Shown: positions 1 to 8,904 of the stretch, piece after piece
How the letters are laid out: every line of letters starts with the position of its first letter
Numbering within the stretch: the first letter of the stretch is position 1
From: G963422705 sp963422705
GTDB lineage: Bacteria > Poribacteria > WGA-4E > WGA-3G
Direction of reading: 5' to 3'
DNA length: 64,000 nt
Assembly (NCBI GenBank): GCA_963422705.1
Contig: OY730443.1
Span: forward strand, 868,001-932,000
Notes under the pieces: generated by a model
What the model was told of the DNA's origin: nothing
Databases searched by the model: none
Seen by the model: only the letters and a program-made list of their open reading frames with translations
Translations under genes and position numbers: made by a program

Positions 1-2079
1 GGTTAAAACGGATTCGGACACCAAAATTGATTTGGCTTCTGTGAATTTAGCAATCGCTAAAATTTCTTGTGCAGGTGTCTGCGTATCAAGTGGAACGACA
101 GCCACACCGATTTGAACGGCGGCAAGGTAGGTGATGCACCATTCCGGCTGGTTTTCTGAAACTAACACAGCTTTGTCGCCTTTTCGAAGTCCAATCTTCC
201 ATAATTGAGATGCGACGAGGCGCGAATATGTGTGCGTCTCGGCGTAAGTATATTTCTCCCACTTCCCTTCCTTTAACATCTCAAGTGCGATTTTATCTGG
301 AATGTGCCGGGCCTGCATTTCAACCAGTTCAACGATAGTTCTAGGGGAGCTCCGGCCAATTCGGTTTTCGCCGTTCCTTGTCGTTCGGATTTTTCGGGGT
401 GGCGTAGGAGATGTCTCTGATTCATCCTCCGAATCTCTCATGCTCTGTTCCGATTGACGGGATGCTCCGCTTGTCGTTGACTCTAATTTCAACACATACC
501 GCTTGATACCAGGAATATGAATTTCCTGAAAATACTGTTTCCAGTGAATTTGAGAGACATCAAAATTAAAGCGTTGCTGTTCAACGTCTGAAAGTGATTC
601 GTAAAGTGCCTTCATTTTTTTGGTTTCAAACTCAAAGCTGGTACGTGTGTATGGCGCGTAAATCCTGATGTAATGCATGAGTGCTTTGATGCCGTTGGCC
701 TTCACCACAAGTTTGCGTCGCCGGCGTTTTGCAGCACGGAACGGTAGCTGCGCGAGTGCTTGAATTGCCCAGTCGATTAAACGCATTCGCGCTTCCAGCT
801 TGCGTTGAAATTCTTCCACACTCGGATATTGCCAAACGGGCACTTCAATCGGTTTCCCCCCATTCTTGTCGCCCTCAAGCATCGGGTACTTTACGAAATA
901 TTCGTAGGTTGCCTCAAAAATATCTCGGAAGTAGAGAGGATTCTCTGTTCCAGTGGTGACATGATACACCTCAATACCCCCATGTTGCGCCGTTGTTTCA
1001 GCTGATGCCAGGATAGCATTCACAACAAAATCGACAGGGATAATATCGAGAATAATATCCGGTTCAGCGGGAAAATCAGGGAGTCGCCCCTTGGCAAAAC
1101 CGACGATAAGCGGTTCGGACATTCGAAACTTACCGAGCCACCCTGGCACCGGTTCAGCAAAACTGCTCTCAATAATGGATGGCCGGACGATTGCAGTCGG
1201 GAGTTCCCCACGCAATTCCATAATCATCTGCTCAGCGAGGAATTTCATATAGGTATAAGTATCGTTCCACCCCCGCGAGCGGGCATGGCTGAGCCCCGCT
1301 TCAACCAAGCGTGCTTCAAGCCATTCCGCTTGTGTTTCTTTGATAAGGACATTCATTCCCTTTCGACTGCCCTGCTTATTTTGCTGTGCTGTCTGCTCAA
1401 ACTGCGCGAGTTTTTCCGGTGAGTTAGCTTTGGCCCGGATGGTGTTGCTCAGCGAAAGCAGCGACGCGATTTCCGCTGCCAGGCTCTCCGGGATCGCTTC
1501 CCCAGTCTTTTGGCGATGCTTTTGAGCGTAAACTTCATAAGGGGGGTGTAATTCCTCCGCAACCGCGCCAGGATTATTCCCACAGACGTACGCTGTTGAT
1601 ACATGCAAGAAGACAGCTTCCTCACATCCGTTTGCAAACGTCACAACGTGCTTAGCCGCAAGCGCATTGCCCTTCAATGACTCGTCAAAGGCCGGGTCAA
1701 ATTGGACAAGCCCTGCTATATTAATAAAAATCTGCACTTCATTCTGGAGTTCCTGGTAGAGTTCATCGCTGAATCCAAGGCGTTCATGCGTCAATTCGCC
1801 TTCAACAGCAGTAATTTTTCGCCGGGCCCAATTGTCAAAATTTTCGCCGTGTACGCGCCGAAGAGAAGTGAAAACAGCCGAAGTTAAAAGTTCTTTATCC
1901 AATCGTTCTTGGGCAGAGATGTATTTTCCAGTCGAGTCAGTTCGGCCGCGAATCAGAAGATAAATTTTTTGAACATCAGGCAGCGTGCTCAGAATTTTAG
2001 CAACTAGCGGTTGCCCTAAGAAAGCAGTCCCCCCTGTAATGAGGAGAATCTTCCCACGGAAAAAATTGGTTATTGACAT
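1..2079 (-). CDS. Fatty acyl-CoA reductase fused to an AMP-dependent acyl ligase (3' end outside window)
   Basis: The frame is open for 693 codons from the ATG at 2079 (SD AAGGAA just upstream) to the window edge, so the C-terminus is missing. Residues 1 to about 530 look like a FAR-type (NAD_binding_4) reductase. There is a nucleotide-binding loop TGGTAFLG at 15-22, HVSTAYV near 160, a YxxxK catalytic pair at Y275/K279 and the family segment RPSIIESS near 300. FARs reduce fatty acyl-CoA to alcohol or aldehyde with NAD(P)H. A Ser/Thr/Arg-rich linker (about 534-575) leads into the N-terminus of an AMP-binding acyl-CoA synthetase, with GDKAVLVSENQPEWC near 634-648 and the following A-V-P-L-D segment. 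A reductase placed before a ligase suggests one chain that activates and reduces fatty acids. That function, and the length of the ligase part, are inference. Confidence 0.85.
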   Translation of the reverse strand, partial: MSITNFFRGKILLITGGTAFLGQPLVAKILSTLPDVQKIYLLIRGRTDSTGKYISAQERLDKELLTSAVFTSLRRVHGENFDNWARRKITAVEGELTHERLGFSDELYQELQNEVQIFINIAGLVQFDPAFDESLKGNALAAKHVVTFANGCEEAVFLHVSTAYVCGNNPGAVAEELHPPYEVYAQKHRQKTGEAIPESLAAEIASLLSLSNTIRAKANSPEKLAQFEQTAQQNKQGSRKGMNVLIKETQAEWLEARLVEAGLSHARSRGWNDTYTYMKFLAEQMIMELRGELPTAIVRPSIIESSFAEPVPGWLGKFRMSEPLIVGFAKGRLPDFPAEPDIILDIIPVDFVVNAILASAETTAQHGGIEVYHVTTGTENPLYFRDIFEATYEYFVKYPMLEGDKNGGKPIEVPVWQYPSVEEFQRKLEARMRLIDWAIQALAQLPFRAAKRRRRKLVVKANGIKALMHYIRIYAPYTRTSFEFETKKMKALYESLSDVEQQRFNFDVSQIHWKQYFQEIHIPGIKRYVLKLESTTSGASRQSEQSMRDSEDESETSPTPPRKIRTTRNGENRIGRSSPRTIVELVEMQARHIPDKIALEMLKEGKWEKYTYAETHTYSRLVASQLWKIGLRKGDKAVLVSENQPEWCITYLAAVQIGVAVVPLDTQTPAQEILAIAKFTEAKSILVSESVLT

Positions 2080-2232
2080 AATTTCCTTTTTGGATTATAT
2101 TAATTACTTTGTGCCATATGACGTTGTGCCGTTAAAAATCGTGTCGGAGAACTTGCTTTTAAAACACTATATACGTATCTTACTACCGGTACTTTAACAG
2201 ATTTTTCATAAAAAATCAAGGATTTAACGACT

Positions 2233-3405
2233 ATGTTAGCGGAAGACGATAAACTTGAATTTTTACAGAAAACTGAACTTTTTTCTCAACTCCCGCAAAC
2301 TGAATTAAAATTGATAAGCAATATCGCAGAGGAAGTAACCTATCCCGCCGATTATACCGTATTTGCAGAGGGGACTGATGGCGATTCACTCTACCTGCTT
2401 GTTAATGGAGAGGTGAGCATCATCAAAGCAGAAACCGAAGTCTTATGCTTTAATCAGCGAGGGTATTGCATTGGGGAGATAGCCTTGATTGATGATAAGC
2501 CGCGAAGTGCCACGGTGAGAACGGTAGTCCCTACAGATTTCCTTCGAATTACTCGACACGATTTTTATCAAGCCATGGCCCGGCAACCCTTGATTGGCAG
2601 CGGTATGTTCCGGGTACTTAACGAGAAAATCCGAAAGGACCTCGAGATTCAGATGAGTGCTATCCGCAAGGAGGTTGCCCAGGAAGAATCAATGCGCCTG
2701 GCAGGGGAAGTGCAGCGTTCTATTCTGCCGGATAAGGAAATTGATAGTGCCTACTTAATTTCTGCGGGATACTGCCAACCCACAAATAGTGTCGGCGGCG
2801 ATTATTACGACTATTTATACCTGCCTAATGAATGCATCGCGATTTTCATTGCCGATGTCATGGGACATGGCTACCACTCAGCGATGCTCGCAGCGATGAG
2901 CAAAAGCTGTTTGCAAACGCAAATCCGATTTGACGCTTCCGTTCCTGAAGTCATGAAAGCACTCGGACGCGTAGCTGAAGAGGACGCTTCTACCTTTATC
3001 TATATGACTTGTTGTTACGCCATCATTCATCCGAATAACCGCATCGAATTTGCTAATGCGGGGCACCCGGGAATGCTCCTTTTTCGAGAAAATGAAATTC
3101 TTGAGCTGAAATCGCAATTTCTGCCTCTCGGCATCTCTTTTGAAAATATGCCAACACAATACTGCGGTACTGAAATCGCCTGGCGCCCTGGAGATATGTT
3201 AGTGTTTTATTCCGACGGTATTACTGAAGCATCTAACCCAGCATATGAAATGTATGGATTGGAACGTTTCAAAGCATGCCTATCTGAAAAACGGCATTTG
3301 TCACCTGCTGAGGTGAAACAGGCCGTTTTGTATGAACTCGCCTCGTACCAGCAAGGCGAAACCCCGAATGATGATATTGCCCTAATCATCGCAAAATTCC
3401 GTTAG
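2233..3405 (+). CDS. Cyclic-nucleotide-binding domain / PP2C (SpoIIE, RsbU-type) phosphatase
   Basis: 390 aa, cytoplasmic signalling protein. Residues about 14-130 form a cNMP/CRP-type sensor domain with the VNGEVSII and GEIALIDDKPRSATV phosphate-binding-cassette pattern. A charged helix near 135-160 (probably coiled coil) joins it to a PPM/SpoIIE serine phosphatase at about 165-390. Metal-binding motifs are visible: GGDYYDY, IADVMGHG, GHPGMLLF, YSDGITEA and the terminal DDIALI. RsbU-type enzymes dephosphorylate anti-sigma antagonists, so the expected role is partner switching under control of a bound ligand. No anti-sigma or STAS partner gene lies nearby. SD AAGGA precedes the ATG by about 10 bases. 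The gene is monocistronic and divergent from the reductase-ligase. Confidence 0.85.
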   Translation: MLAEDDKLEFLQKTELFSQLPQTELKLISNIAEEVTYPADYTVFAEGTDGDSLYLLVNGEVSIIKAETEVLCFNQRGYCIGEIALIDDKPRSATVRTVVPTDFLRITRHDFYQAMARQPLIGSGMFRVLNEKIRKDLEIQMSAIRKEVAQEESMRLAGEVQRSILPDKEIDSAYLISAGYCQPTNSVGGDYYDYLYLPNECIAIFIADVMGHGYHSAMLAAMSKSCLQTQIRFDASVPEVMKALGRVAEEDASTFIYMTCCYAIIHPNNRIEFANAGHPGMLLFRENEILELKSQFLPLGISFENMPTQYCGTEIAWRPGDMLVFYSDGITEASNPAYEMYGLERFKACLSEKRHLSPAEVKQAVLYELASYQQGETPNDDIALIIAKFR

Positions 3406-3456
3406 GGAATCTGTTCGCAGCATGTCGGGCCATCCTCAAAATATATGGGCTCGCAC

Positions 3457-4653
3457 CTATAATCGGCTGACTCCGTAATGCAGAATGTTTTCCATTAATG
3501 CCTTGTTCATCGTGGCTGTCGTATGACTATCGTTTCGGAGACTTGTGATAATGTATGTTCCTTTGCCATATCGGCGAGTCGCAACAACAAGTTCCTTGCC
3601 CCCGGGTGTCGTTGCCAAAACATCGTCACTTCGATGCCAGTCTTTCCAGGCATCATCAACAAAAATTTTACCGGATTCAATTGTGTTAGGGTTTAGGAAG
3701 ACTGATGCACCTTTTTTCGTTACGACAAAATGCTGATTCGGTGGGCTTTCAACGCCTTTGAGTTTGCCATTAAGCCATCCAATGCCACACGGTTTTTCCG
3801 GGGTGCTATCTTGTCCGGAAACGATAACAATGCCACCGTTCTTAACAAAGGTTTTTATTTTTTTCTCCGTTTCAGATGTGAGAAGGTAGCGCCCGTAACT
3901 TGAAATCTCTTCGTATCCTATCCACAGGATATCCGCTTCGTTTAGGTGAGGAAGTTTTCTGTCTTGGGCAGCTTCATAAACGAGTAAACGTTTCCCTACT
4001 TTTTTGGTTGCTCGCAGCGCACTGTATTCATAAGTCATCGTATTCGTGTTTACAGGCACCTGGCTCCATGTAGCGTGTGTACTATTACCGGTTAAAACCA
4101 ATATCTTTACAGCGTTTTTGGTGCCACCTACCCACATCTTTCCCGAAAGCATCTCCGTCACGACTTTTTGAAATGCATTCGTTTTTCCATTAAATGTACG
4201 GGACATCATTGGATCGATATGCGTGAAACTCCACCAAGAGTGTCCAGTATTCCTACCCGGATATCCTCGCATTTGGAACCACGTATTATCCACGAAGCAC
4301 ATACTGTCAATGCCATAGTGCTGTCGGTAGAAAACGATAATTGGCATTCCCGGCTTCAGTATATTCACCAATTTTTCCGGCGAGGTGCCACGTCTATAAT
4401 GTCCCCCGGCGAAATTCATATTTATCTCATTTAGGTTGCTCTTGCCTTTCACATCTTTCTCGACAGTCACAACACCTCTCAATCGACGTTTATCAACGGT
4501 TTTGACTTCTCCAAAAACGATGTGGGTGCAAGCATCAATCACTTCGCGAATCGTATATTCGCGTTCAATAAAGCCAGGGGTAGATGGCACAAATATCATC
4601 CCAATCAAACAGAATGCGATAATTAACCCAATGAGGCTTTCTGTAAAACGCAT
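3457..4653 (-). CDS. Exported protein with a GATase/ThuA-like C-terminal part, function unknown
   Basis: 398 aa from the ATG at 4653. An upstream in-frame ATG at 4668 is part of the sequence ATGGAGG, whose GGAGG is the SD for 4653, so the inner start is preferred. The N-terminus is a signal peptide or membrane anchor (RFTESLIGLIIAFCLIGMIF). The middle (about 30-170) is a beta-rich region with no family I recognise. From about 185 (VKILVLTGN) to the end the pattern resembles a class-I glutamine-amidotransferase/ThuA-like fold: ILWIGYEEI, GGIVIVSGQD and a final RYGKGTYIITSL. No catalytic Cys is obvious, so a structural or ligand-binding role is as likely as an enzymatic one. Confidence 0.6.
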   Translation of the reverse strand: MRFTESLIGLIIAFCLIGMIFVPSTPGFIEREYTIREVIDACTHIVFGEVKTVDKRRLRGVVTVEKDVKGKSNLNEINMNFAGGHYRRGTSPEKLVNILKPGMPIIVFYRQHYGIDSMCFVDNTWFQMRGYPGRNTGHSWWSFTHIDPMMSRTFNGKTNAFQKVVTEMLSGKMWVGGTKNAVKILVLTGNSTHATWSQVPVNTNTMTYEYSALRATKKVGKRLLVYEAAQDRKLPHLNEADILWIGYEEISSYGRYLLTSETEKKIKTFVKNGGIVIVSGQDSTPEKPCGIGWLNGKLKGVESPPNQHFVVTKKGASVFLNPNTIESGKIFVDDAWKDWHRSDDVLATTPGGKELVVATRRYGKGTYIITSLRNDSHTTATMNKALMENILHYGVSRL

Positions 4654-4891
4654 GGCATAATCCTCCAATGTAAACCAGAAACAAATTCAGTTTTTTGTAT
4701 TAATACAGAAGCACATGACTGTATTCATATGGTAGCAGCACGCATTCCGAGTTTGTTCAATGGCAGCAACGTTCCATTTGAATCCCGAAATTTCTCCATT
4801 GTCAGCTATTATATTATATTATATTTCCTTTCAATTTTGCAAGAATTTTGGTATATTTATCAAGAATTCATTTTATGTGAAAGCTAGGACG
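4654..4891. other. Divergent intergenic region with a 12-bp palindrome
   Basis: This AT-rich stretch lies between the exported protein (minus strand) and the O-antigen-ligase-like gene (plus strand), so it should carry both promoters. A perfect palindrome TGTATTAATACA sits at 4696-4707. It could be an operator or could be chance in AT-rich DNA. No RNA gene is visible. Confidence 0.25.
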
Positions 4892-6442
4892 ATGCCCACC
4901 TGCCCTGAAAAATTGTCAAAAATCTTTAGTACTACCATCTACACCGGATTTCTCATTTTTGTGCTATCGTTACCGGTTGGTTTGACATCCGCATTTCTCA
5001 ATATCGGGTTATCGCTGATTCTGCTCGGGTGGCTAAGCAGAGCGGTTTTAGAACGGTTTTTTTATGAAAAGGGGTTGCCAGCAATCTCTAACATCAGCTG
5101 GCAGCCGACACCACTAGGATTTCCAATTGTACTGTTTTTGTTCTTGGGCCTTATCGGCTCGTTATTTGCGCCTCATCCTTCCACGAGTAGCCTCGGTTAT
5201 TTTTGGAAATTACTCCGGGCGATTCTCCTCTTTTATGCTGTGATTCACAGCCGTCTCGATGTCCGGTGGAGAGACGTTGTATGTGCTTTTATCCTTGCTG
5301 CTGGTATTTCTTCGGCGCTTGGCATCTGGTATTATGCAAACGACAGGCGGTTAGCACTTGATTTCATGGGAAAAATCCCGTTAGAATATGAGGAAGAACT
5401 TTCGCGTAGGGGCCTGCCCCATCTTTCTGCGGAACTCCGTGCCGAATTGAGAAAGCATAATATGCCGCTTTCCTCTACTGCTGTGTTGACTCACTCAAAA
5501 GGTGAATTTTGGATTGAGGATGCCCCCCGGGCGAGACGTTACACAATCCGAAAAAGTGAGTCGGGGCTTATGGTTTACATGATTGAACCAAGACTCACCG
5601 GTACCTTCAAAATGCCGAATGACCTTGGGGCCTACCTCGCCCTCATGTTTCCGTTCACACTCGGCTATTTTATTGCAAGTCTTCGTACGCGACTGATTAG
5701 CCCGGTAGGAACACTTTGGCAGCGTGCATGGGTAAGCATTGCGCTTGGACTGGTTTTAGTGCTGATGAGCGTGAATTTGATATTGACGCTCACGCGCGCG
5801 GCCTGGGTGAGCGTTGCAATCGCCACCTTTTGTATTATCTGCTATTGGCTTATCACCGTTCCCAAAAACAGATGGATATATCTATCCATTTTACTGCTCT
5901 GCTTTTTGCCATTTTTGATACTTTTCAAATTTAACGTCTTTAACGTCAAATCGCTACAGCATATTACCTCGCGTTTTCAAACGATGATTGAACATCCGCA
6001 AGGTTTTATGGGGGAACGTCCTAAGTGGTGGGGAATGTCTCTTCAGCTCATGAGGCAGTATCCACTGAACGGCATCGGGTTGGGTAGATTTCGTCATGAA
6101 TACCAATTAAACACATCGTCTGAACAGTACGATATGCCATATCATGCACATAATATCTATCTGCACATTGCCGTTGAGCACGGTATTCCATCGCTCTTTC
6201 TATTTATATGGATGTTAGTGCTTATTTGGCGGGAGCTCTTTTTGATGCGACAAGCCACCGGTTTTTCGGGGCTGGGACGTTTTATAGGTACCAGTGGGTT
6301 CTTAATCTCTGCGCTTATCTACGGACTCGCTGATAACGTGTTACACCACCGTTCTCTATTGATTTTCTGGTTTATTCTTGGACTCCTTTTTTATTCTGAA
6401 TACACAGAGCGAAACAATGAAAAAACGTCCGCATCCGATTGA
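4892..6442 (+). CDS. O-antigen ligase / Wzy-type polytopic membrane protein
   Basis: 516 aa from the ATG at 4892 (AGCTAGG just upstream). The frame is open back to 4760, but that extra leader lacks an SD. Many hydrophobic segments are seen across the protein. They flank a soluble loop (about residues 160-240, rich in E/R) and a conserved block LTGTFKMPNDLGAYLALM followed by LTLTRAAW, typical of the O-antigen ligase (Wzy_C, WaaL/ExoQ-like) family. A later loop with HAHNIYLHIAVEHG matches the periplasmic His region of these enzymes. They join or polymerise lipid-linked glycans at the periplasmic face. The end overlaps the next gene by 26 bases, so the two are probably co-translated. Confidence 0.8.
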   Translation: MPTCPEKLSKIFSTTIYTGFLIFVLSLPVGLTSAFLNIGLSLILLGWLSRAVLERFFYEKGLPAISNISWQPTPLGFPIVLFLFLGLIGSLFAPHPSTSSLGYFWKLLRAILLFYAVIHSRLDVRWRDVVCAFILAAGISSALGIWYYANDRRLALDFMGKIPLEYEEELSRRGLPHLSAELRAELRKHNMPLSSTAVLTHSKGEFWIEDAPRARRYTIRKSESGLMVYMIEPRLTGTFKMPNDLGAYLALMFPFTLGYFIASLRTRLISPVGTLWQRAWVSIALGLVLVLMSVNLILTLTRAAWVSVAIATFCIICYWLITVPKNRWIYLSILLLCFLPFLILFKFNVFNVKSLQHITSRFQTMIEHPQGFMGERPKWWGMSLQLMRQYPLNGIGLGRFRHEYQLNTSSEQYDMPYHAHNIYLHIAVEHGIPSLFLFIWMLVLIWRELFLMRQATGFSGLGRFIGTSGFLISALIYGLADNVLHHRSLLIFWFILGLLFYSEYTERNNEKTSASD

Positions 6443-7376
6443 GCTGTCAGCCGTGACAACCTCTCCATTGCAAGAACGTATCAACAAAGTTTCTATTCAC
6501 GATTTTGCCACGCTGCCAAGCTGCACGGTAGGACTGACTCCGTTTTTAGAGAGTCTCCCTGACATTCTCAAGGCGCCCGATTTTTTGACGTTAGTTGATA
6601 GCATCGTTGACGCACATCGGCGTGAAAAACCGGTTATCGTTATGATGGGTGGACACGTGATTAAGTGTGGCTTAAGTCCTCTATTAATTGCATTGGCAAA
6701 GCGTGGTATCATTACTGGGTTCGCCTTTAACGGGGCAAGCAGCATCCACGATTTTGAGATAGCCCTTATCGGCGAAACATCGGAGGATGTGGGGGCATAT
6801 CTCCGAACCGGAAAATTCGGAATGTGGGAAGAAACAGGGCGTTTGATGAACGAAGCCACCCAAGGTGCGGCAAAGACAGGGATGGGGATGGGAGAAGCGT
6901 TAGGCAGGCACCTGATTGAGATGAACGCCCCCTACAACGATTATAGCCTCCTCGCAGCCGGAATTCAATTTGATATTCCAATCACAGTGCATGTTGCTAT
7001 CGGTACCGATATAATCCATCAACATCCTACTGCAAACGGTGCTGCCATCGGGGAAACGAGTTTTACCGATTTTCGGCTATTGACAGAATTGGTGAGGCAT
7101 TTAGAAGGGGGAGGCGTGGTACTTAACCTCGGTTCCGCGGTGCTCTTACCAGAGGTTTTTCTCAAAGCGTTAACCATTGCGAGGAATATAGGATACAGCA
7201 TCTCTCATTTTATCACCGCTAACTTTGATATGCAGCAGCAGTACCGGGCTATAGAGAACGTTGTCAAACGCCCAACGGAGATGGGCGGCAGAGGTTACAC
7301 ATTTATAGGACACCATGAAATTATGATTCCGTTGCTGGTGCAAGCGGTACTTTCGCGCGTAGAGGCATCTTTGTAA
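6417..7376 (+). CDS. Conserved protein of unknown function (GGHVIK / GTDIIHQHP family)
   Basis: 319 aa from the ATG at 6417, overlapping the ligase-like gene. It is a soluble protein with a Rossmann-like alternation and strongly conserved-looking motifs: MMGGHVIKCG, AFNGASSIHDFEIAL, HVAIGTDIIHQHP, LNLGSAVLLPEVFLKAL, FITANFDM and GHHEIMIPLL. I recognise the pattern as a widespread uncharacterised family but cannot name a reaction. Several His and Asp residues could bind a metal or a phosphosugar. The overlap with an O-antigen-ligase-like gene suggests a role in surface polysaccharide assembly (inference). Confidence 0.7.
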   Translation: MKKRPHPIELSAVTTSPLQERINKVSIHDFATLPSCTVGLTPFLESLPDILKAPDFLTLVDSIVDAHRREKPVIVMMGGHVIKCGLSPLLIALAKRGIITGFAFNGASSIHDFEIALIGETSEDVGAYLRTGKFGMWEETGRLMNEATQGAAKTGMGMGEALGRHLIEMNAPYNDYSLLAAGIQFDIPITVHVAIGTDIIHQHPTANGAAIGETSFTDFRLLTELVRHLEGGGVVLNLGSAVLLPEVFLKALTIARNIGYSISHFITANFDMQQQYRAIENVVKRPTEMGGRGYTFIGHHEIMIPLLVQAVLSRVEASL

Positions 7377-7505
7377 AGAAATTCAATGATACCTTTAACT
7401 TTATCCGAGTTTTTGGCGCGCATTATCAGTTCTATTTCTATTTAATCAGAGCAAGCATCGAAAAACACGGTTTTTCAGTTATTCCGCTGCAGTCCAATAT
7501 TATGA
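7377..7505. other. Short spacer between convergent units
   Basis: Nothing recognisable beyond the terminator hairpin that follows it. Confidence 0.3.
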
Positions 7506-7542
7506 AAAAGACACGGGCACGGCAGAAAAACCGCGCCCGTGT
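7506..7542 (-). terminator. Rho-independent terminator of the CYTH gene pair
   Basis: On the minus strand an 8-bp perfect stem (ACACGGGC / GCCCGTGT; arms 7511-7518 and 7535-7542) with a 16-base loop is followed by CTTTTT. It lies just after the 75-aa gene that ends at 7549. Confidence 0.7.
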
Positions 7543-7548
7543 TATCAT

Positions 7549-7776
7549 TCAGGTTCCATTTTTATCAAGCGAATGCCTAATCGTCTTTAGAGAAGCTCTC
7601 GTACAAATCCCCCGATGACGGAGGAGTGCCACCTTGAGTTTCGCTAGCAACGTCCGGGACGCTTGTAGTTCTGGCAATGAGGGGCTTTTTAAATAAATTT
7701 CTACAAGTTTGTCAATTTTGCCTTTATCCATTCCTTCAAGGGATTCCAAAAATTTCCTGTATATTGAATGCTCCAT
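7549..7776 (-). CDS. Small helical protein, unknown
   Basis: 75 aa, charged and probably all-helical (SLEGMDKGKIDKLVEIYL). No family recognised. It begins 2 bases after the stop of the CYTH gene and ends just before a good terminator, which supports it as the last gene of a two-gene transcript. It may be a partner or regulator of the CYTH protein (inference from adjacency only). Confidence 0.5.
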   Translation of the reverse strand: MEHSIYRKFLESLEGMDKGKIDKLVEIYLKSPSLPELQASRTLLAKLKVALLRHRGICTRASLKTIRHSLDKNGT

Positions 7777-7778
7777 GT

Positions 7779-8309
7779 TTATTCCTCCGGTGAAGTTTTT
7801 TGTAGAAGAACCAAGTCACTGTAGGAAACAGCAATCGGTTCGGCTTTGTTGAGCGTAAGGTTCGTTTTAACGTGTTTATGTTCTGCGACTGCTTCGACTT
7901 CAGTTTGTCCTTGGAAGACTGTCTCTAATTCAATAAACTTACCTAGTTCGGCGACGCTATCAAGATGGATGCGTGTATTATTGAACATCCAGATTTCGCG
8001 CTGTTTTTTCACAACTGTTTTTATTCCCAATGCGACAGTTAACAGATTTTTGAGCTGGGCAGGCTTGTCAACTTTGCAAAGTTGATACTGACTGTAACGC
8101 GAAGCGTGATGATTTGGGCGTTCGTAATAGATGAGCCACCCTTCATCCGCCTCGCGAGTCTCTCGCAGTTTCAACCTGCCGGTTTGGTTCTCGAAATAGG
8201 TATCCACTTGATTGACGGTTTCACGGTACATCGCCTGTAAATCGTCCAATTTGGGACGAAGGGCATCAAGCGAGTGATAGAACGTTTTGAATTCCAGGTT
8301 TGTTGGCAT
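7779..8309 (-). CDS. CYTH domain protein (class IV adenylate cyclase / triphosphatase superfamily)
   Basis: 176 aa. CYTH proteins form a beta-tunnel that binds triphosphates; members include CyaB cyclases and inorganic triphosphatases. The sequence shows the family run: an N-terminal LEFK strand in place of the usual ExExK, then VDTYF, RLKLRE, a paired basic/acidic strand with YYERPN, KKQREIW, IHLDSVAELGKFIELE. The first signature is degenerate (only E and K of ExExK remain), so substrate and activity cannot be assigned. SD AGAG precedes the ATG. Its start lies 5 bases from the end of a decayed receiver-like gene on the same strand. Confidence 0.7.
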   Translation of the reverse strand: MPTNLEFKTFYHSLDALRPKLDDLQAMYRETVNQVDTYFENQTGRLKLRETREADEGWLIYYERPNHHASRYSQYQLCKVDKPAQLKNLLTVALGIKTVVKKQREIWMFNNTRIHLDSVAELGKFIELETVFQGQTEVEAVAEHKHVKTNLTLNKAEPIAVSYSDLVLLQKTSPEE

Positions 8310-8313
8310 CTCT

Positions 8314-8868
8314 TTAGGTTATATTCAAAGAAACTGTATCAGGTTCATAATTGTAGACACACGAACGGTTGCCAAGTTCACCGCTGGCAAGCAAAGTACA
8401 AATAGGGTGGTGCAGCTGCAATGCATCAGTAGACAGGTACGCAACGACTCGATGTGAAAGTCTTCGCCCCATAAATAGCTGTAACTGCCGCCTTCCATGG
8501 GTGGGTGGGCCCGTGTTTCACTTCTAAGGAGGACGATAATTTTTATCCATTTCATGTTCCGCCCTATCTCGTTAAAAATTCGCCAATACCCGCGTGATGT
8601 CCAATCAAAAACAACGAGGCGTTAGCGCGCAAGATTCAAAAACCCGGATGCCTCTGATGGTTTAACGCTATCGTATCGATAGCCTCGGAGCGAAGTAATT
8701 CTTCAACGCGATGTCGGACATTCGCATGATAATTGATAAACAGTACATCTCCTTGTACTTGAGAGATACCGCGTTCTTCCTAAATATCAAGCGGGCCCAG
8801 GACAAATTTTACTTTATGCTGCAGTTGATGCCCGGCAACATGTGTCCGGCGTTTCACCTGTCTCAGTT
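8314..8868 (-). pseudogene. Decayed tandem copy of the receiver-like gene at 8905-9504
   Basis: Reading the minus strand gives pieces that match the intact neighbour in order. QVKRRTHVAGHQLQ...VLGPLDI is followed by an in-frame TAG. ISQVQGDVLFI...RHRVEELLRSE aligns with ISELQGDVMIV...EKIREVLRSE. After a damaged stretch, IKIIVLL...GGSYSYLWGEDFHIESLRTCL aligns with VKIITIV...GGYSFLVGREFDPEQLRTCL. A frameshift near 8395-8405 separates this from CTLLASGELGNRSCVYNYE, which matches CWLLAHGERCNRSCINSYD. At least one nonsense mutation and two frameshifts are needed, so it is not expressed as one protein. Gene order (intact copy, then decayed copy) indicates an old tandem duplication. Confidence 0.8.
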
Positions 8869-8904
8869 ACACACTTAAGGCAACGTATGTTCCATGACGG
8901 CGTC

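Noticed and set aside
8770..8800. TAG in the decayed receiver copy as a pyrrolysine codon
   Set aside because: Frameshifts elsewhere in the same copy show ordinary decay.
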